Below, in pieces: positions 42,400 through 51,014 of a stretch of 64,000 nucleotides of DNA; within the stretch, counting starts at the first letter, position 1, and every line of letters begins with the position of its first letter. Source of the DNA: Flammeovirgaceae bacterium UBA2786 (GTDB taxonomy: Bacteria > Bacteroidota > Bacteroidia > Cytophagales > Cyclobacteriaceae); the NCBI GenBank assembly GCA_002352225.1, contig DEIA01000056.1:16706-80705 (forward strand). The letters run 5' to 3'. The notes under the pieces were generated by a model, which searched no databases, was not told where the DNA came from, and saw nothing but the letters and a program-made list of their open reading frames with translations. A program made the position numbers and the translations under genes.

Positions 42400-43479
42400 T
42401 TATAGGCTTATCTCAAAATTCTTTCCCACCGCTTTCAAATCTTCTACTACTTTCTCCACCAACGGAATGCCTTCTTTCATTCGGATGGCTTCAAACTCTC
42501 TTTCCGGGTCGCCCGGTATCACTAAGTGATCATAACCTTCGGCAGTTTTAGCACTGCGGAAACGGGTAATCCAGTTGTCCATGTGACTTTTAAATTCATC
42601 CGCAGGGCGGAAAGCATCTACCCGCATGGCGCCAAAGAAATGACCAATACCTTCACCCACTGGGTCGGCAGGTGGTGCAAGAAAACTTACAAAAGGCGGA
42701 ACCCACGGGCCGTAGTTTGCTCCGCTCAGTACGGCTGAAAAAATATCTACCCATGCACCCAAACAAAAACCTTTATGGCTTCCATGTTCACGGTCGCTGC
42801 CCAGCGGCACCAGCGCACCGCCATCTTTTAACTCGTGCGGATTAGTAGAAGAACTGCCGTCTTTTTTCTGAATCCATCCTTCAGGCGCTTCTTTATTTTT
42901 GCGTTGCAGAATTTCCAGTTTGCCATTGGCTGCGGTGGTGGTAGCAAAGTCGGCCACGAAAGCAGGTTGTTTACCGGCTGGTATGGCTACACAAATCGGG
43001 TTGGTGCCCAGCAACCGTTCAACAGAAAAAGTTGGCGCTACCAATGGGCTCGCGTTAGTCATGGCCATACCAATCATATCTTTTTGCAGGGCCATCATGG
43101 CATGATACCCGGCAATGCCAAAATGGTTAGAGCCCTTTACGGCTACCCAACCCGTTCCGGCAACAGCTGCTTTTTGCATGGCTATTTCCATGGCTTTGGG
43201 CGCAACCACAAGTCCCAGACCACCGTCACCATCTACTACAGCCGTGCTGGGTGTTTCGTGTACAACTTTTATGTTGGGCTGGCTGTTAATGCGTTTGGCT
43301 TCCCACAAGCGCACGTAGCCTGAAAGACGCGCTACCCCGTGCGAATCGATGCCCCGCAAATCCGCGCTAAGCAACACATTGGCTGCCAGTTGGGCATCAG
43401 CCTCAGGGCAATTCATTTTTTTGAAAATATCTACGGCAAATTGCCGCAATTGTGTGTAGGGTAGCGTTATTTCATTCAT
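42400..43479 (-). CDS. Malate/L-lactate dehydrogenase family (Ldh2-type) oxidoreductase
   Basis: A 359-residue NAD(P)-dependent enzyme of the Ldh2/YlbC/YiaK family, distinct from classical Rossmann malate dehydrogenases. DLRGIDSHGVARLSGYVRLW holds the catalytic Asp/His; VKGSNHFGIAGYHAMMA and MAMTNASPLVAPTF form the family's nucleotide site; GSDREHGSHKGFCLGAWVDI is also conserved. Substrates in the family include malate, lactate, ureidoglycolate and diketogulonate, so the precise one is open. Single gene, no obvious operon partner. Confidence 0.93.
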   Translation of the reverse strand: MNEITLPYTQLRQFAVDIFKKMNCPEADAQLAANVLLSADLRGIDSHGVARLSGYVRLWEAKRINSQPNIKVVHETPSTAVVDGDGGLGLVVAPKAMEIAMQKAAVAGTGWVAVKGSNHFGIAGYHAMMALQKDMIGMAMTNASPLVAPTFSVERLLGTNPICVAIPAGKQPAFVADFATTTAANGKLEILQRKNKEAPEGWIQKKDGSSSTNPHELKDGGALVPLGSDREHGSHKGFCLGAWVDIFSAVLSGANYGPWVPPFVSFLAPPADPVGEGIGHFFGAMRVDAFRPADEFKSHMDNWITRFRSAKTAEGYDHLVIPGDPEREFEAIRMKEGIPLVEKVVEDLKAVGKNFEISL

Positions 43480-43590
43480 GGCGCAAAAGTTGCTTGATTC
43501 ATATCGGATTTCAAGATATTGTTAAAAATTATAATAGTTGTTATGGAAAATCACATCGCACTTCATCCTATTGTCAAAATTCTAAAAATC

Positions 43591-45198
43591 ATGACAAATC
43601 AACTTTTAACATCGGCTTTAGTGGTTAGTTCGCTGGTTGCAGCGGCCCAACCTGATAAACCGGTAGATTCGAAAATTACGGATGTTACTGTATTTCTAAA
43701 CAAGGCCCAGGTTTCGCGTACTGTTAAAACAAAAGTAGAAACCGGAAAAACCAACCTGATTGTTACCGGGCTTTCTTCTCAGCTCGATCCGCAAAGTGTG
43801 CAGGTTTCTGGCAAGGGGAGTATTGTGATATTGGGTACATCGCACCGGCAAAATTATTTGAATGAGTTCAATTTACCCAAGCCCTTGCGCATGTTGAAAG
43901 ATTCGGTAGAAACATTGCAACGCCAACTTATTTTGGAGCAAAGCCAGAAAGAAATTCTGAACAAGGAAGAACAGATGTTGCTGAGCAATCAGAAAATAGG
44001 AGGAACCAATCAGAATTTAACGGTAGCTGAGCTAAAGGCTATGGCCGATTTTTATCGCACCCGTTTAAGTGATATTGTTTCATCGCGCATGAAGCAGGAC
44101 GAGAAAATGAAAAAGCTGAACGAACGTATTGCCAGACTGAATGCGCAGATCAACAGCCAGAATGAATTGTATCGCAGAAACACCAGCGAGCTGGTAGTAA
44201 GTGTTTCGGCAGAAGCAGCTACTAACGTGGAGTTGCAGGTGCGCTATGTGGTAGCCAATGCCGGTTGGAGTCCGGTTTATGATTTACGTGCAATTGATAC
44301 CAAAAATCCGGTGCAGTTGAGTTATAAAGCCAATGTGTTTCAAAGTACAGGTGAGGAATGGAATAATGTAAAACTGAAACTATCAACCGCTAATCCAAAC
44401 CTGAGCGGACAAAAGCCTGAGTTATATTCGTGGTATCTGGATTTTTATTATCCACAGGTTTATGATATGGCCAAACGCAAATCGATGGCTGCTGCTCCGG
44501 CAGCAGTCTATAGAGCAGAAGCTAAAGTGGCGGATGAAGAACTTGCTGAGGCAATAACGGTAGCGGATTATGTTACAACAATCCAGACTTCTTTAAACAC
44601 TGAGTTTGATATTGCATTGCCCTACACCGTTGCATCATCGGCTAAGCCAGTGGTGGTTGACATTCGCAGTTACGATATGAAAGCGGATTACATTTATTCA
44701 GTTGCACCTAAGTTGGATATGGATGCATTTCTGATGGCCCGTGCCACCGGTTGGGAAGAGTTTAACCTGTTGCCTGGCGAGGCTAACATTTTCTTTGAAG
44801 GAACTTTTGTGGGTAAATCGTTTATCGATCCGAATAATATCAAGGATACGCTTGCTGTTTCTTTGGGCCGTGATAAGCGGATTGTGGTGAAACGTGAAAA
44901 ACTGAAAGACCTTACTTCGAAAAATTTTATCGGCTCATCGCGCAAAGAGAGTTACACATGGGAGATTTCGGTGCGCAATACTAAAGCTGATGCGGTAAAG
45001 ATCATAATTGAAGATCAGGTACCGGTGTCGCAGAATACACAGATTGAAGTTACTACGCTTGACCTGGGTGGAGCAAAGTATACTAAGGATACGGGTAAAC
45101 TTATGTGGGAGCTTGAACTGAAACCGAACGAAACCCGCAAGCTGGTGTACAAGTTTGATGTGAAGTATCCGAAGGATAAACAGGTTACGGGACTCTAG
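43591..45198 (+). CDS. DUF4139 / mucoidy inhibitor MuiA family protein, exported
   Basis: From ATG 43591 this is 535 residues with signal peptide MTNQLLTSALVVSSLVAAAQ; an earlier ATG (43519) lacks one. KITDVTVFLNKAQVSRTVKT opens the DUF4140 N-terminal domain. Residues about 100-190 form a coiled coil (LKDSVETLQRQLILEQSQKE onward). The DUF4139 domain contains YVVANAGWSPVYDLRAIDTK, then RKESYTWEISVRNTKADAVK and the late VSQNTQIEVTTLD. Family function is poorly known, envelope-related. A perfect terminator follows at 45211. Confidence 0.92.
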   Translation: MTNQLLTSALVVSSLVAAAQPDKPVDSKITDVTVFLNKAQVSRTVKTKVETGKTNLIVTGLSSQLDPQSVQVSGKGSIVILGTSHRQNYLNEFNLPKPLRMLKDSVETLQRQLILEQSQKEILNKEEQMLLSNQKIGGTNQNLTVAELKAMADFYRTRLSDIVSSRMKQDEKMKKLNERIARLNAQINSQNELYRRNTSELVVSVSAEAATNVELQVRYVVANAGWSPVYDLRAIDTKNPVQLSYKANVFQSTGEEWNNVKLKLSTANPNLSGQKPELYSWYLDFYYPQVYDMAKRKSMAAAPAAVYRAEAKVADEELAEAITVADYVTTIQTSLNTEFDIALPYTVASSAKPVVVDIRSYDMKADYIYSVAPKLDMDAFLMARATGWEEFNLLPGEANIFFEGTFVGKSFIDPNNIKDTLAVSLGRDKRIVVKREKLKDLTSKNFIGSSRKESYTWEISVRNTKADAVKIIIEDQVPVSQNTQIEVTTLDLGGAKYTKDTGKLMWELELKPNETRKLVYKFDVKYPKDKQVTGL

Positions 45199-45210
45199 GT
45201 GTAAATTAAC

Positions 45211-45244
45211 AATAGAGGGTTGATTGGGCAACCCTCTATTTTTT
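45211..45244 (+). terminator. Terminator after the DUF4139 gene
   Basis: AATAGAGGGTTG pairs perfectly with CAACCCTCTATT around ATTGGG, followed by four T. Confidence 0.92.
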
Positions 45245-45253
45245 AGAATTGTG

Positions 45254-45261
45254 TATATTTG
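45254..45261 (+). promoter_or_regulatory. -7 box of the ParE/RelE-type toxin-antitoxin operon
   Basis: TATATTTG matches TAnnTTTG and ends only 4 nt before the antitoxin ATG at 45266. Transcription should then start at or next to the start codon, giving a leaderless or near-leaderless message. No TTG at the usual spacing was found. Confidence 0.5.
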
Positions 45262-45265
45262 GTTT

Positions 45266-45487
45266 ATGGAAAACAAAGGACATTTGAAATCGGAGTTGGT
45301 AGAGATGATTGAGCAGGAGACAGATACTCATGTATTAGAGGCTATCTACACTTTGTTAAGCAGAACTTCTCTGAACCCTTTGCTCAGGGAAAAGTTTACT
45401 ATACGTGCATTGAAGGCTGAAGAAGATATTAAAAGCGGAAGACTTTTTTCATCAGACGAGATTAAAGCACGAATCAATAAATCGTGA
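45266..45487 (+). CDS. Antitoxin of a ParE/RelE-type toxin-antitoxin pair
   Basis: From ATG 45266 this is 73 residues, acidic and helical (GHLKSELVEMIEQETDTHVL), with a C-terminal FTIRALKAEEDIKSGRLFSS typical of small antitoxins that thread around a RelE/ParE toxin. The frame is open back to 45224, but that part lies in the upstream terminator. Its stop overlaps the toxin start (GTGA). No clear DNA-binding fold was assigned. Confidence 0.82.
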   Translation: MENKGHLKSELVEMIEQETDTHVLEAIYTLLSRTSLNPLLREKFTIRALKAEEDIKSGRLFSSDEIKARINKS

Positions 45488-45783
45488 AACTTCTTTATAC
45501 GGAACAGGCATTAGATTCATTACAAGAATGTCTGGATTTTTTGTCAGCCGGTGTTCCGCCCGGGAAAATACAGGAAATAAGAGATCGAATAATAGCCAAG
45601 GCTGATAAACTTTTAGAGAGTCCGTTTACTGGACAGCGTGACGAGTACCTTGCTCATTTGGGGCTTGAACACAGAAGAATTATCGAGGGAAACTATAAGA
45701 TTATTTATCGGGTGACAGGTGAAATAATATACATTACCGATATATTCGACACCCGTCAGGATCCTTCGGAAATGAAGCCTTGA
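45484..45783 (+). CDS. ParE/RelE-family toxin
   Basis: A 99-residue protein starting with GTG. LLYTEQALDSLQECLDFLSA is the first helix and GQRDEYLAHLGLEHRRIIEG with YKIIYRVTGEIIYITDIFDT gives the RelE/ParE core strands (Arg-Arg-Ile and the Y-K-I-I-Y-R strand). Targets are ribosome-bound mRNA for RelE-like and gyrase for ParE-like members; sequence alone does not decide. It overlaps the antitoxin by 4 nt and its stop abuts that of the convergent ppx/gppA gene. Confidence 0.88.
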   Translation: MKLLYTEQALDSLQECLDFLSAGVPPGKIQEIRDRIIAKADKLLESPFTGQRDEYLAHLGLEHRRIIEGNYKIIYRVTGEIIYITDIFDTRQDPSEMKP

Positions 45784-46698
45784 TTAAATAAGCATTGCCA
45801 AAACTCCTTCCTTTAATGAATAAGACGAAACCCGGATGTCCGCGAACCGATACGCATTAAGCAAGTACCGGATCAGGCAACAAGCCACTACAATCATATC
45901 CACGCGCATTTCAATCATACCCGGTATCTGCATACGCGCGGTGCGGTCTTTAATCAGAAGCTCTTCATAAATTTCATCAAATGCCTTAATTGAAAAAGGT
46001 GTTTCGGGCGCCTCCGTTACCGGGATGTTGTTACGAAAACAATAGATATCACTGAGTGTATCAAACGTGCCACTTGATCCAACAAGCGTTTCAGGTTTAT
46101 GTTTGTGTAATTGATCAAATAGTAGTTTTAATTCTTCGTCAAAAAAACTGAATATAGCCTTAATTTCTTCCGGACGGATAGGATCACTTTTCTGAAACCG
46201 TTCCAGCAGTCGCTGGCCGCCAATTTCAAAACTGTAGCTCCAGAAAATTTCAGTAGCGTTGGCGATAATGAACTCCACACTACCACCGCCAATATCCATA
46301 ATCAGATGTTTTTTATCGCCCATGGCAATGGCAGCACGCGCTCCGAAACAAATGTATTCAGCCTCTTGCACGCCCCGAATGATATTGGTTTTAATACCGG
46401 TTTCAACTTCAATTAGATTGGTTACATCTTTTCCATTGGTAGCGTTGCGCAATGCACTGGTACCAAAAGCCAATATCTTGCTTACGCCTGCTTCAACAAG
46501 CGTTTCTTTAAATGCCTTCATGGTTTTTAACGCCCGGGCAATAGCATCATCCGTAATTAGGTTGCGATTAATGCCGCCCACCCCAATTTTTACGGGTACC
46601 TTTTCGCGATGTGCGATGTAAAAATGCCCGCCTTCCACCGTAGCTATCAGCAGGTGAAAGGTATTGGTGCCCATATCGATAATCGCTATTTTATTCAT
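45784..46698 (-). CDS. Ppx/GppA exopolyphosphatase/pentaphosphatase family protein
   Basis: A 304-residue protein of the short Ppx/GppA type (actin-like ATPase fold without the C-terminal HD domain). IAIIDMGTNTFHLLIATVEG is the phosphate-1 motif, LAFGTSALRNATNGKDV and MDIGGGSVEFIIAN the catalytic and phosphate-2 motifs. It hydrolyses polyphosphate or pppGpp; short forms are often exopolyphosphatases. The gene is convergent with the toxin gene with no bases between. Confidence 0.92.
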   Translation of the reverse strand: MNKIAIIDMGTNTFHLLIATVEGGHFYIAHREKVPVKIGVGGINRNLITDDAIARALKTMKAFKETLVEAGVSKILAFGTSALRNATNGKDVTNLIEVETGIKTNIIRGVQEAEYICFGARAAIAMGDKKHLIMDIGGGSVEFIIANATEIFWSYSFEIGGQRLLERFQKSDPIRPEEIKAIFSFFDEELKLLFDQLHKHKPETLVGSSGTFDTLSDIYCFRNNIPVTEAPETPFSIKAFDEIYEELLIKDRTARMQIPGMIEMRVDMIVVACCLIRYLLNAYRFADIRVSSYSLKEGVLAMLI

Positions 46699-46742
46699 TC
46701 GAATTCAGGTAGCCAAGATACGCATCTGGTGCTAACTATTTC

Positions 46743-46750
46743 TATCTTTG
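46743..46750 (+). promoter_or_regulatory. Promoter -7 box of the acyl-CoA carboxylase gene
   Basis: TATCTTTG is identical to the -7 box of the two ribosomal promoters. It lies 18 nt before the ATG at 46769. A TTG that would open the frame earlier is part of this box, so it is not a start codon. Confidence 0.7.
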
Positions 46751-46768
46751 AGTGAAGCACAATCAGCT

Positions 46769-48340
46769 ATGACTAAACGAAAAATAAAATCCGAGACTCT
46801 TCAACCTAAGTTTGATGAACTGGAACGCAAAAATCTGGAATCACTTTTAGGGGGAGGAGAAAAGCGAATAGAACAACAACATAAACGGGGTAAGCTTACG
46901 GCCCGCGAACGCATTCACTTATTATTAGACGAAGGTTCGTTTGAAGAGTTGGGAAAATTTGTAATGCACCGGGCTAAAGATTTTGGGTTGGATAAAGAGC
47001 ATTACCTGGGCGATGGTGTGATTACCGGCTATGGGACGATACAGGGTAGGTTGGTGTATGTGTTTTCGCAGGACTTCACTGTGTTTGGTGGCTCTCTTTC
47101 CGAAACCCATGCCGAAAAGATTGTAAAGATTATGGAACTAGCCATGAAGAATGGTGCTCCAGTTATCGGGCTGAACGATTCGGGCGGAGCACGTATTCAG
47201 GAAGGAGTAGTTTCGCTGGGCGGCTATGCCGATATATTTTATCGCAATGTAATGGCATCGGGTGTGGTGCCGCAGATCTCGGCTATTATGGGACCGTGTG
47301 CAGGGGGTGCCGTGTATTCGCCTGCTATTACCGATTTTATTTTCATGGTAGAAAATACTTCGTTTATGTTTGTAACAGGTCCCAATGTAGTAAAGACCGT
47401 TACACACGAAAACGTAACAGCCGAAGAGTTAGGGGGAGCATCGGCACACAGTACAAAAAGTGGTGTAACGCATTTTGCCAGCGCTAATGAGGCAGAGTGT
47501 ATTGCACAGATTAAACAGCTGTTCAGTTACATTCCACAAAATTGTGAAGACACAGTTCCGAATTTACCTTACACATCGGGCAATGAAAATCGGCCAGCGT
47601 TGAATGAAATTATTCCGGCCAATCCCAATCAACCCTACGATATGCGCGAGGTGATTGCCGGAGTAGTGGACGAGAGTTCGTTCTTTGAGGTGCATAAAAA
47701 TTTTGCAGAAAATATTGTTGTTGGCTTTGCACGCCTGGGCGGAAGAAGTATTGGTATTGTGGGAAATCAACCGGCTGCGTTGGCGGGCGTGTTGGATATT
47801 GATGCGAGTGTAAAGGGCGCCAGGTTTGTTCGCTTCTGCGATTGCTTTAATATTCCATTGCTGATACTGGAAGATGTGCCGGGATTTTTACCGGGCACCG
47901 ATCAGGAATGGAATGCGATAATTACCAACGGAGCAAAGTTGCTGTATGCTTTTTCAGAAGCAACCGTGCCGCGCGTTACCGTAATTACACGTAAGGCATA
48001 TGGTGGTGCGTATGATGTGATGAATTCCAAACATATTGGGGCCGATTTGAACTATGCCTGGCCCACAGCCGAGATTGCCGTAATGGGGGCAAAAGGCGCG
48101 GCTGAAATTATTTTCAAAAAAGAAATTTCAGAAGCAGAAGATCCAACTTCTAAACTAAACGAGAAGGTAGATGAGTACACCAGGAAGTTTGCAAACCCGT
48201 ATCGGGCTGCACACAGAGGGTATATAGATGAAGTGATTTATCCGGATCAGACCCGTGAAAAATTAATGCGAGCTTTTGCGATGTTGGAGAATAAAGCCGC
48301 GACACTGCCCAGAAAGAAGCATGGGAATATTCCATTGTAA
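46769..48340 (+). CDS. Acyl-CoA carboxylase, carboxyltransferase (beta) subunit
   Basis: From ATG 46769 this is 523 residues, the usual length for propionyl-/methylmalonyl-CoA carboxyltransferase (PccB/MmdA). The N-terminal crotonase-like half has RGKLTARERIHLLLDEGSFE and DSGGARIQEGVVSLGGYADI; oxyanion glycines appear in GPCAGGAVYSPAITDF. The C-terminal half has FVRFCDCFNIPLLILEDVPG and the matching oxyanion RKAYGGAYDVMNSKHIGAD. It transfers carboxyl from biotin to acyl-CoA. No biotin carrier or carboxylase gene is adjacent, so those partners must be elsewhere. Confidence 0.95.
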   Translation: MTKRKIKSETLQPKFDELERKNLESLLGGGEKRIEQQHKRGKLTARERIHLLLDEGSFEELGKFVMHRAKDFGLDKEHYLGDGVITGYGTIQGRLVYVFSQDFTVFGGSLSETHAEKIVKIMELAMKNGAPVIGLNDSGGARIQEGVVSLGGYADIFYRNVMASGVVPQISAIMGPCAGGAVYSPAITDFIFMVENTSFMFVTGPNVVKTVTHENVTAEELGGASAHSTKSGVTHFASANEAECIAQIKQLFSYIPQNCEDTVPNLPYTSGNENRPALNEIIPANPNQPYDMREVIAGVVDESSFFEVHKNFAENIVVGFARLGGRSIGIVGNQPAALAGVLDIDASVKGARFVRFCDCFNIPLLILEDVPGFLPGTDQEWNAIITNGAKLLYAFSEATVPRVTVITRKAYGGAYDVMNSKHIGADLNYAWPTAEIAVMGAKGAAEIIFKKEISEAEDPTSKLNEKVDEYTRKFANPYRAAHRGYIDEVIYPDQTREKLMRAFAMLENKAATLPRKKHGNIPL

Positions 48341-48403
48341 CCGGTTTTGTGCTGTGTTTTTACCCTGATTTATTTTTATCTTTAGTACCTAATTAAATGC
48401 AGT

Positions 48404-48634
48404 ATGGAAAGAATTGTGATTCAAGTGGATGACAGCGCAGGTAAGATTTACCGGCAGTTAAGCGCAGATAAACAGTTACTGATTTCTGATGCACTTAGTT
48501 TGGTTTTGAAAAAGGCCGGAAATGATTCTTCTGATGTGGAATACAGGAAACTTCTGGATGAATTCGGCCAACAGGCTATTGCAAACGGACTGACTCCTGA
48601 AATATTGGAAGATCTGTTAAAAAAAGATGATTAG
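48404..48634 (+). CDS. Putative antitoxin partner of a PIN toxin
   Basis: A 76-residue protein: MERIVIQVDDSAGKIYRQLS resembles a beta-strand plus ribbon-helix-helix start, and the acidic C-terminus (LTPEILEDLLKKDD) fits the part that binds the PIN active site. Overlaps the PIN toxin gene by 8 nt. Assigned mainly from size and context. TATCTTTA at 48377 is a near -7 box. Confidence 0.75.
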   Translation: MERIVIQVDDSAGKIYRQLSADKQLLISDALSLVLKKAGNDSSDVEYRKLLDEFGQQAIANGLTPEILEDLLKKDD

Positions 48635-49034
48635 TCTTTTTGTAATAGATACCAGTACGCTTATTAGCGCTCATTTATTACCTGCTTCTATTCCCCGACA
48701 GGCCTACGATTTAGCATCACGCAAGGGTATAGCTGTGTTTTCGAAAACCACTTTTCACGAATTCGCAACAACCTTTACACGTGAAAAATTTGAACGTTAT
48801 CAATCTCTTGAAAACAGATTAAGGATGATTAAGCTGGTTGAGCAGAAGGGGCATTTTAAAGAAGTTTCGATACAGTTAAAAGTTTGTCGTGACCCAAGAG
48901 ATGATATGTTTTTGGAACTAGCCGTAAGTTGTGATGCTTCTGCAATAATTACGAGCGATCCGGATTTACAGATTCTGCATCCATTTCGGCACATACCCAT
49001 TGTTTCTCCATTAGATTTTTTGAGGATACCTTAA
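48627..49034 (+). CDS. PIN-domain toxin (VapC-like ribonuclease)
   Basis: A 135-residue PIN-family protein. The four acidic residues are visible: D in FVIDTSTLISA, E in FHEFATTF, D in CRDPRDDMFLELAVSC, and D in IITSDPDLQIL. The CRDPRDDMFLELA block is the signature of the COG1569-type PIN toxins. PIN toxins cut tRNA, rRNA or mRNA. Paired with the upstream small gene. Confidence 0.9.
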   Translation: MISLFVIDTSTLISAHLLPASIPRQAYDLASRKGIAVFSKTTFHEFATTFTREKFERYQSLENRLRMIKLVEQKGHFKEVSIQLKVCRDPRDDMFLELAVSCDASAIITSDPDLQILHPFRHIPIVSPLDFLRIP

Positions 49035-49053
49035 GTTTTAAAATTCATTTAAA

Positions 49054-49380
49054 ATGACTCTGCAAAACGCCCAGCAACAAGTTGACGAATGGATTAAAAC
49101 ACATGGCGTACGCTACTTCAGTGAACTTACAAACATGGCCATTCTTACCGAAGAAGTAGGCGAAGTAGCCCGCATTATGGCCCGCAGGTATGGCGATCAA
49201 TCCGAAAAGGAATCAGATAAGAGTAAAGATCTGGCTGATGAAATGGCTGATGTATTGTGGGTGTTGATTTGCCTGGCCAATCAAACCGGGGTAAATCTTA
49301 CTGAGGCCTTTCAAAAAAACATCGAAAAGAAAACCATCCGCGATAAAGACCGCCATCATCAAAATCCAAAATTGAAATGA
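49054..49380 (+). CDS. MazG-like nucleotide pyrophosphohydrolase
   Basis: A 108-residue all-alpha NTP-PPase. The metal site is seen as LTEEVGEVARIM (ExxE) and LADEMADVLWVLICL (ExxD). Such proteins hydrolyse (d)NTPs to monophosphates for housekeeping. It overlaps the amidohydrolase start by 4 nt (ATGA). Confidence 0.92.
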   Translation: MTLQNAQQQVDEWIKTHGVRYFSELTNMAILTEEVGEVARIMARRYGDQSEKESDKSKDLADEMADVLWVLICLANQTGVNLTEAFQKNIEKKTIRDKDRHHQNPKLK

Positions 49381-51014
49381 AAAATTTTCTAATTGTCATT
49401 CTGTTTGCCGGCCTTGCAGCCTGTAAGTCCAAACCAGCAGCCAATCAGGTTGTGTTTGGTAAAGTCTGGACGGGAAATGAAAAATCGGCCTGGGCCGAAG
49501 GGTTTGCTGTAATTGGTGATTCTATTGTAGCCGTTGGCTCACGCAATGAAATTGAAACCTGGACAGGACCGCAGACGAAAGTAATTGAAACCGACAAAGG
49601 AAACCTGATAGTACCTGGTTTTATCGATTGCCATACGCACTTCATGGAAGGTGGTTTTGCGTTGGCATCTGTTCAACTACGTGATGCCAAAACCAAGGAA
49701 GAGTTTATCAACCGGATAAAAGCATTTGCATTAACTCAGCCAAAGGGTGCATGGATTACGAGTGGTGATTGGGATCATGAAAACTGGGGCGGTGAATTGC
49801 CTACGCGCGATTGGATTGATTCTGTTACCCGCGATAATCCGGTATGGATAAATCGACTGGACGGACACATGAATCTGGCCAATACAGCAACTTTAAAACT
49901 GGCAGGCGTGGATGATAACGCAAAGGAGGTAACAGGAGGTGCTATTGTGCGCGACAAGAAGGGTAGGATTACGGGTGTATTCAAAGACAATGCAACCTCC
50001 CTTATTGATCCGGTTGTGCCCGATCCTTCAGATGAGCAAAAGGACATGGCATTACATGCTGCTATGAATTATGTAGCCAGTTTTGGGGTTACCTCCATCC
50101 ATAATATGGATGGTTATATGGATGTATTTGAGCGGGCAAGAAAATCAGATGCACTGATAACAAGAATTTATGCCGGCATGTCGCTTAGAAAGTGGCGCGA
50201 GCTAAATGAAAAAATTCAGCAACAAGGACGTGGCGATAAGTGGTTACGAATAGGATCATTAAAAGCATTTGTAGATGGTTCGCTGGGTTCGCATACGGCC
50301 GCCTTCTTTAAGCCTTTTGAGGATACACCAACCGACTCCGGTTTTTTTGTAGTTACCGAGGCGGAACTTTATAAGAGAATAAAATCGGCAGATAGTGCCG
50401 GCTTGCATGTAATGACACACGCCATTGGCGACAAAGCGGTTAATACGCTACTGAATATTTATGAGCGTGTGATAAAAGAGAATGGAGAACGCGACAGGCG
50501 TTTTAGAATGGAACACTCGCAGCATCCCAAACAGGAAGACTTTAGAAGATTCGCTGAACTTCAGGTAATACCCAGTATGCAACCCTACCATGCTATTGAT
50601 GATGGCCGGTGGGCCGAGAAGTTTATTGGCGAACGGATAAAAACCACCTATGCATTCAGATCTTTTTTGAATGCTCAGGCCAATCTTGTTTTTGGCAGCG
50701 ATTGGTTTGTTGCGCCACCCATTCCGCTTGAAGGAATTTACGCGGCTGTTACCCGGCAAACTATTGATGGTAAGAACCCGGATGGTTGGGTACCCGAACA
50801 AAAAATTTCGGTAGAAGAAGCGCTGAAGTCATACACAATTCGTGCGGCCTATGCTTCGTTTGAAGAAGACATAAAAGGCTCCATCGCTACGGGTAAGCTT
50901 GCTGATTTTGTTATACTCGAACGAGACATTACACAAATTGACCCCGTAGGAATACGCGAGGTTAAGGTATTGAAAACTGTAGTGGGTGGAAAGACGGTGT
51001 ACGAACGCCAGTAA
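49377..51014 (+). CDS. YtcJ-like amidohydrolase, lipoprotein
   Basis: A 545-residue amidohydrolase (Amidohydro_3 type). MKNFLIVILFAGLAAC is a lipoprotein signal with Cys16 lipidated, so it is exported. Metal-site motifs: PGFIDCHTHFMEGG (HxH), SLKAFVDGSLGSHTAAFF (Lys and Asp), HAIGDKAVNTLL (His), RMEHSQHPK (His) and FGSDWFV (catalytic Asp). Substrate unknown; homologues act on amides and formamides. Its stop abuts that of the convergent comB. Confidence 0.93.
   Translation: MKNFLIVILFAGLAACKSKPAANQVVFGKVWTGNEKSAWAEGFAVIGDSIVAVGSRNEIETWTGPQTKVIETDKGNLIVPGFIDCHTHFMEGGFALASVQLRDAKTKEEFINRIKAFALTQPKGAWITSGDWDHENWGGELPTRDWIDSVTRDNPVWINRLDGHMNLANTATLKLAGVDDNAKEVTGGAIVRDKKGRITGVFKDNATSLIDPVVPDPSDEQKDMALHAAMNYVASFGVTSIHNMDGYMDVFERARKSDALITRIYAGMSLRKWRELNEKIQQQGRGDKWLRIGSLKAFVDGSLGSHTAAFFKPFEDTPTDSGFFVVTEAELYKRIKSADSAGLHVMTHAIGDKAVNTLLNIYERVIKENGERDRRFRMEHSQHPKQEDFRRFAELQVIPSMQPYHAIDDGRWAEKFIGERIKTTYAFRSFLNAQANLVFGSDWFVAPPIPLEGIYAAVTRQTIDGKNPDGWVPEQKISVEEALKSYTIRAAYASFEEDIKGSIATGKLADFVILERDITQIDPVGIREVKVLKTVVGGKTVYERQ

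Noticed and set aside
45224..45265. Longer antitoxin start at 45224
   Set aside because: It lies within the upstream terminator hairpin and across the -7 box.
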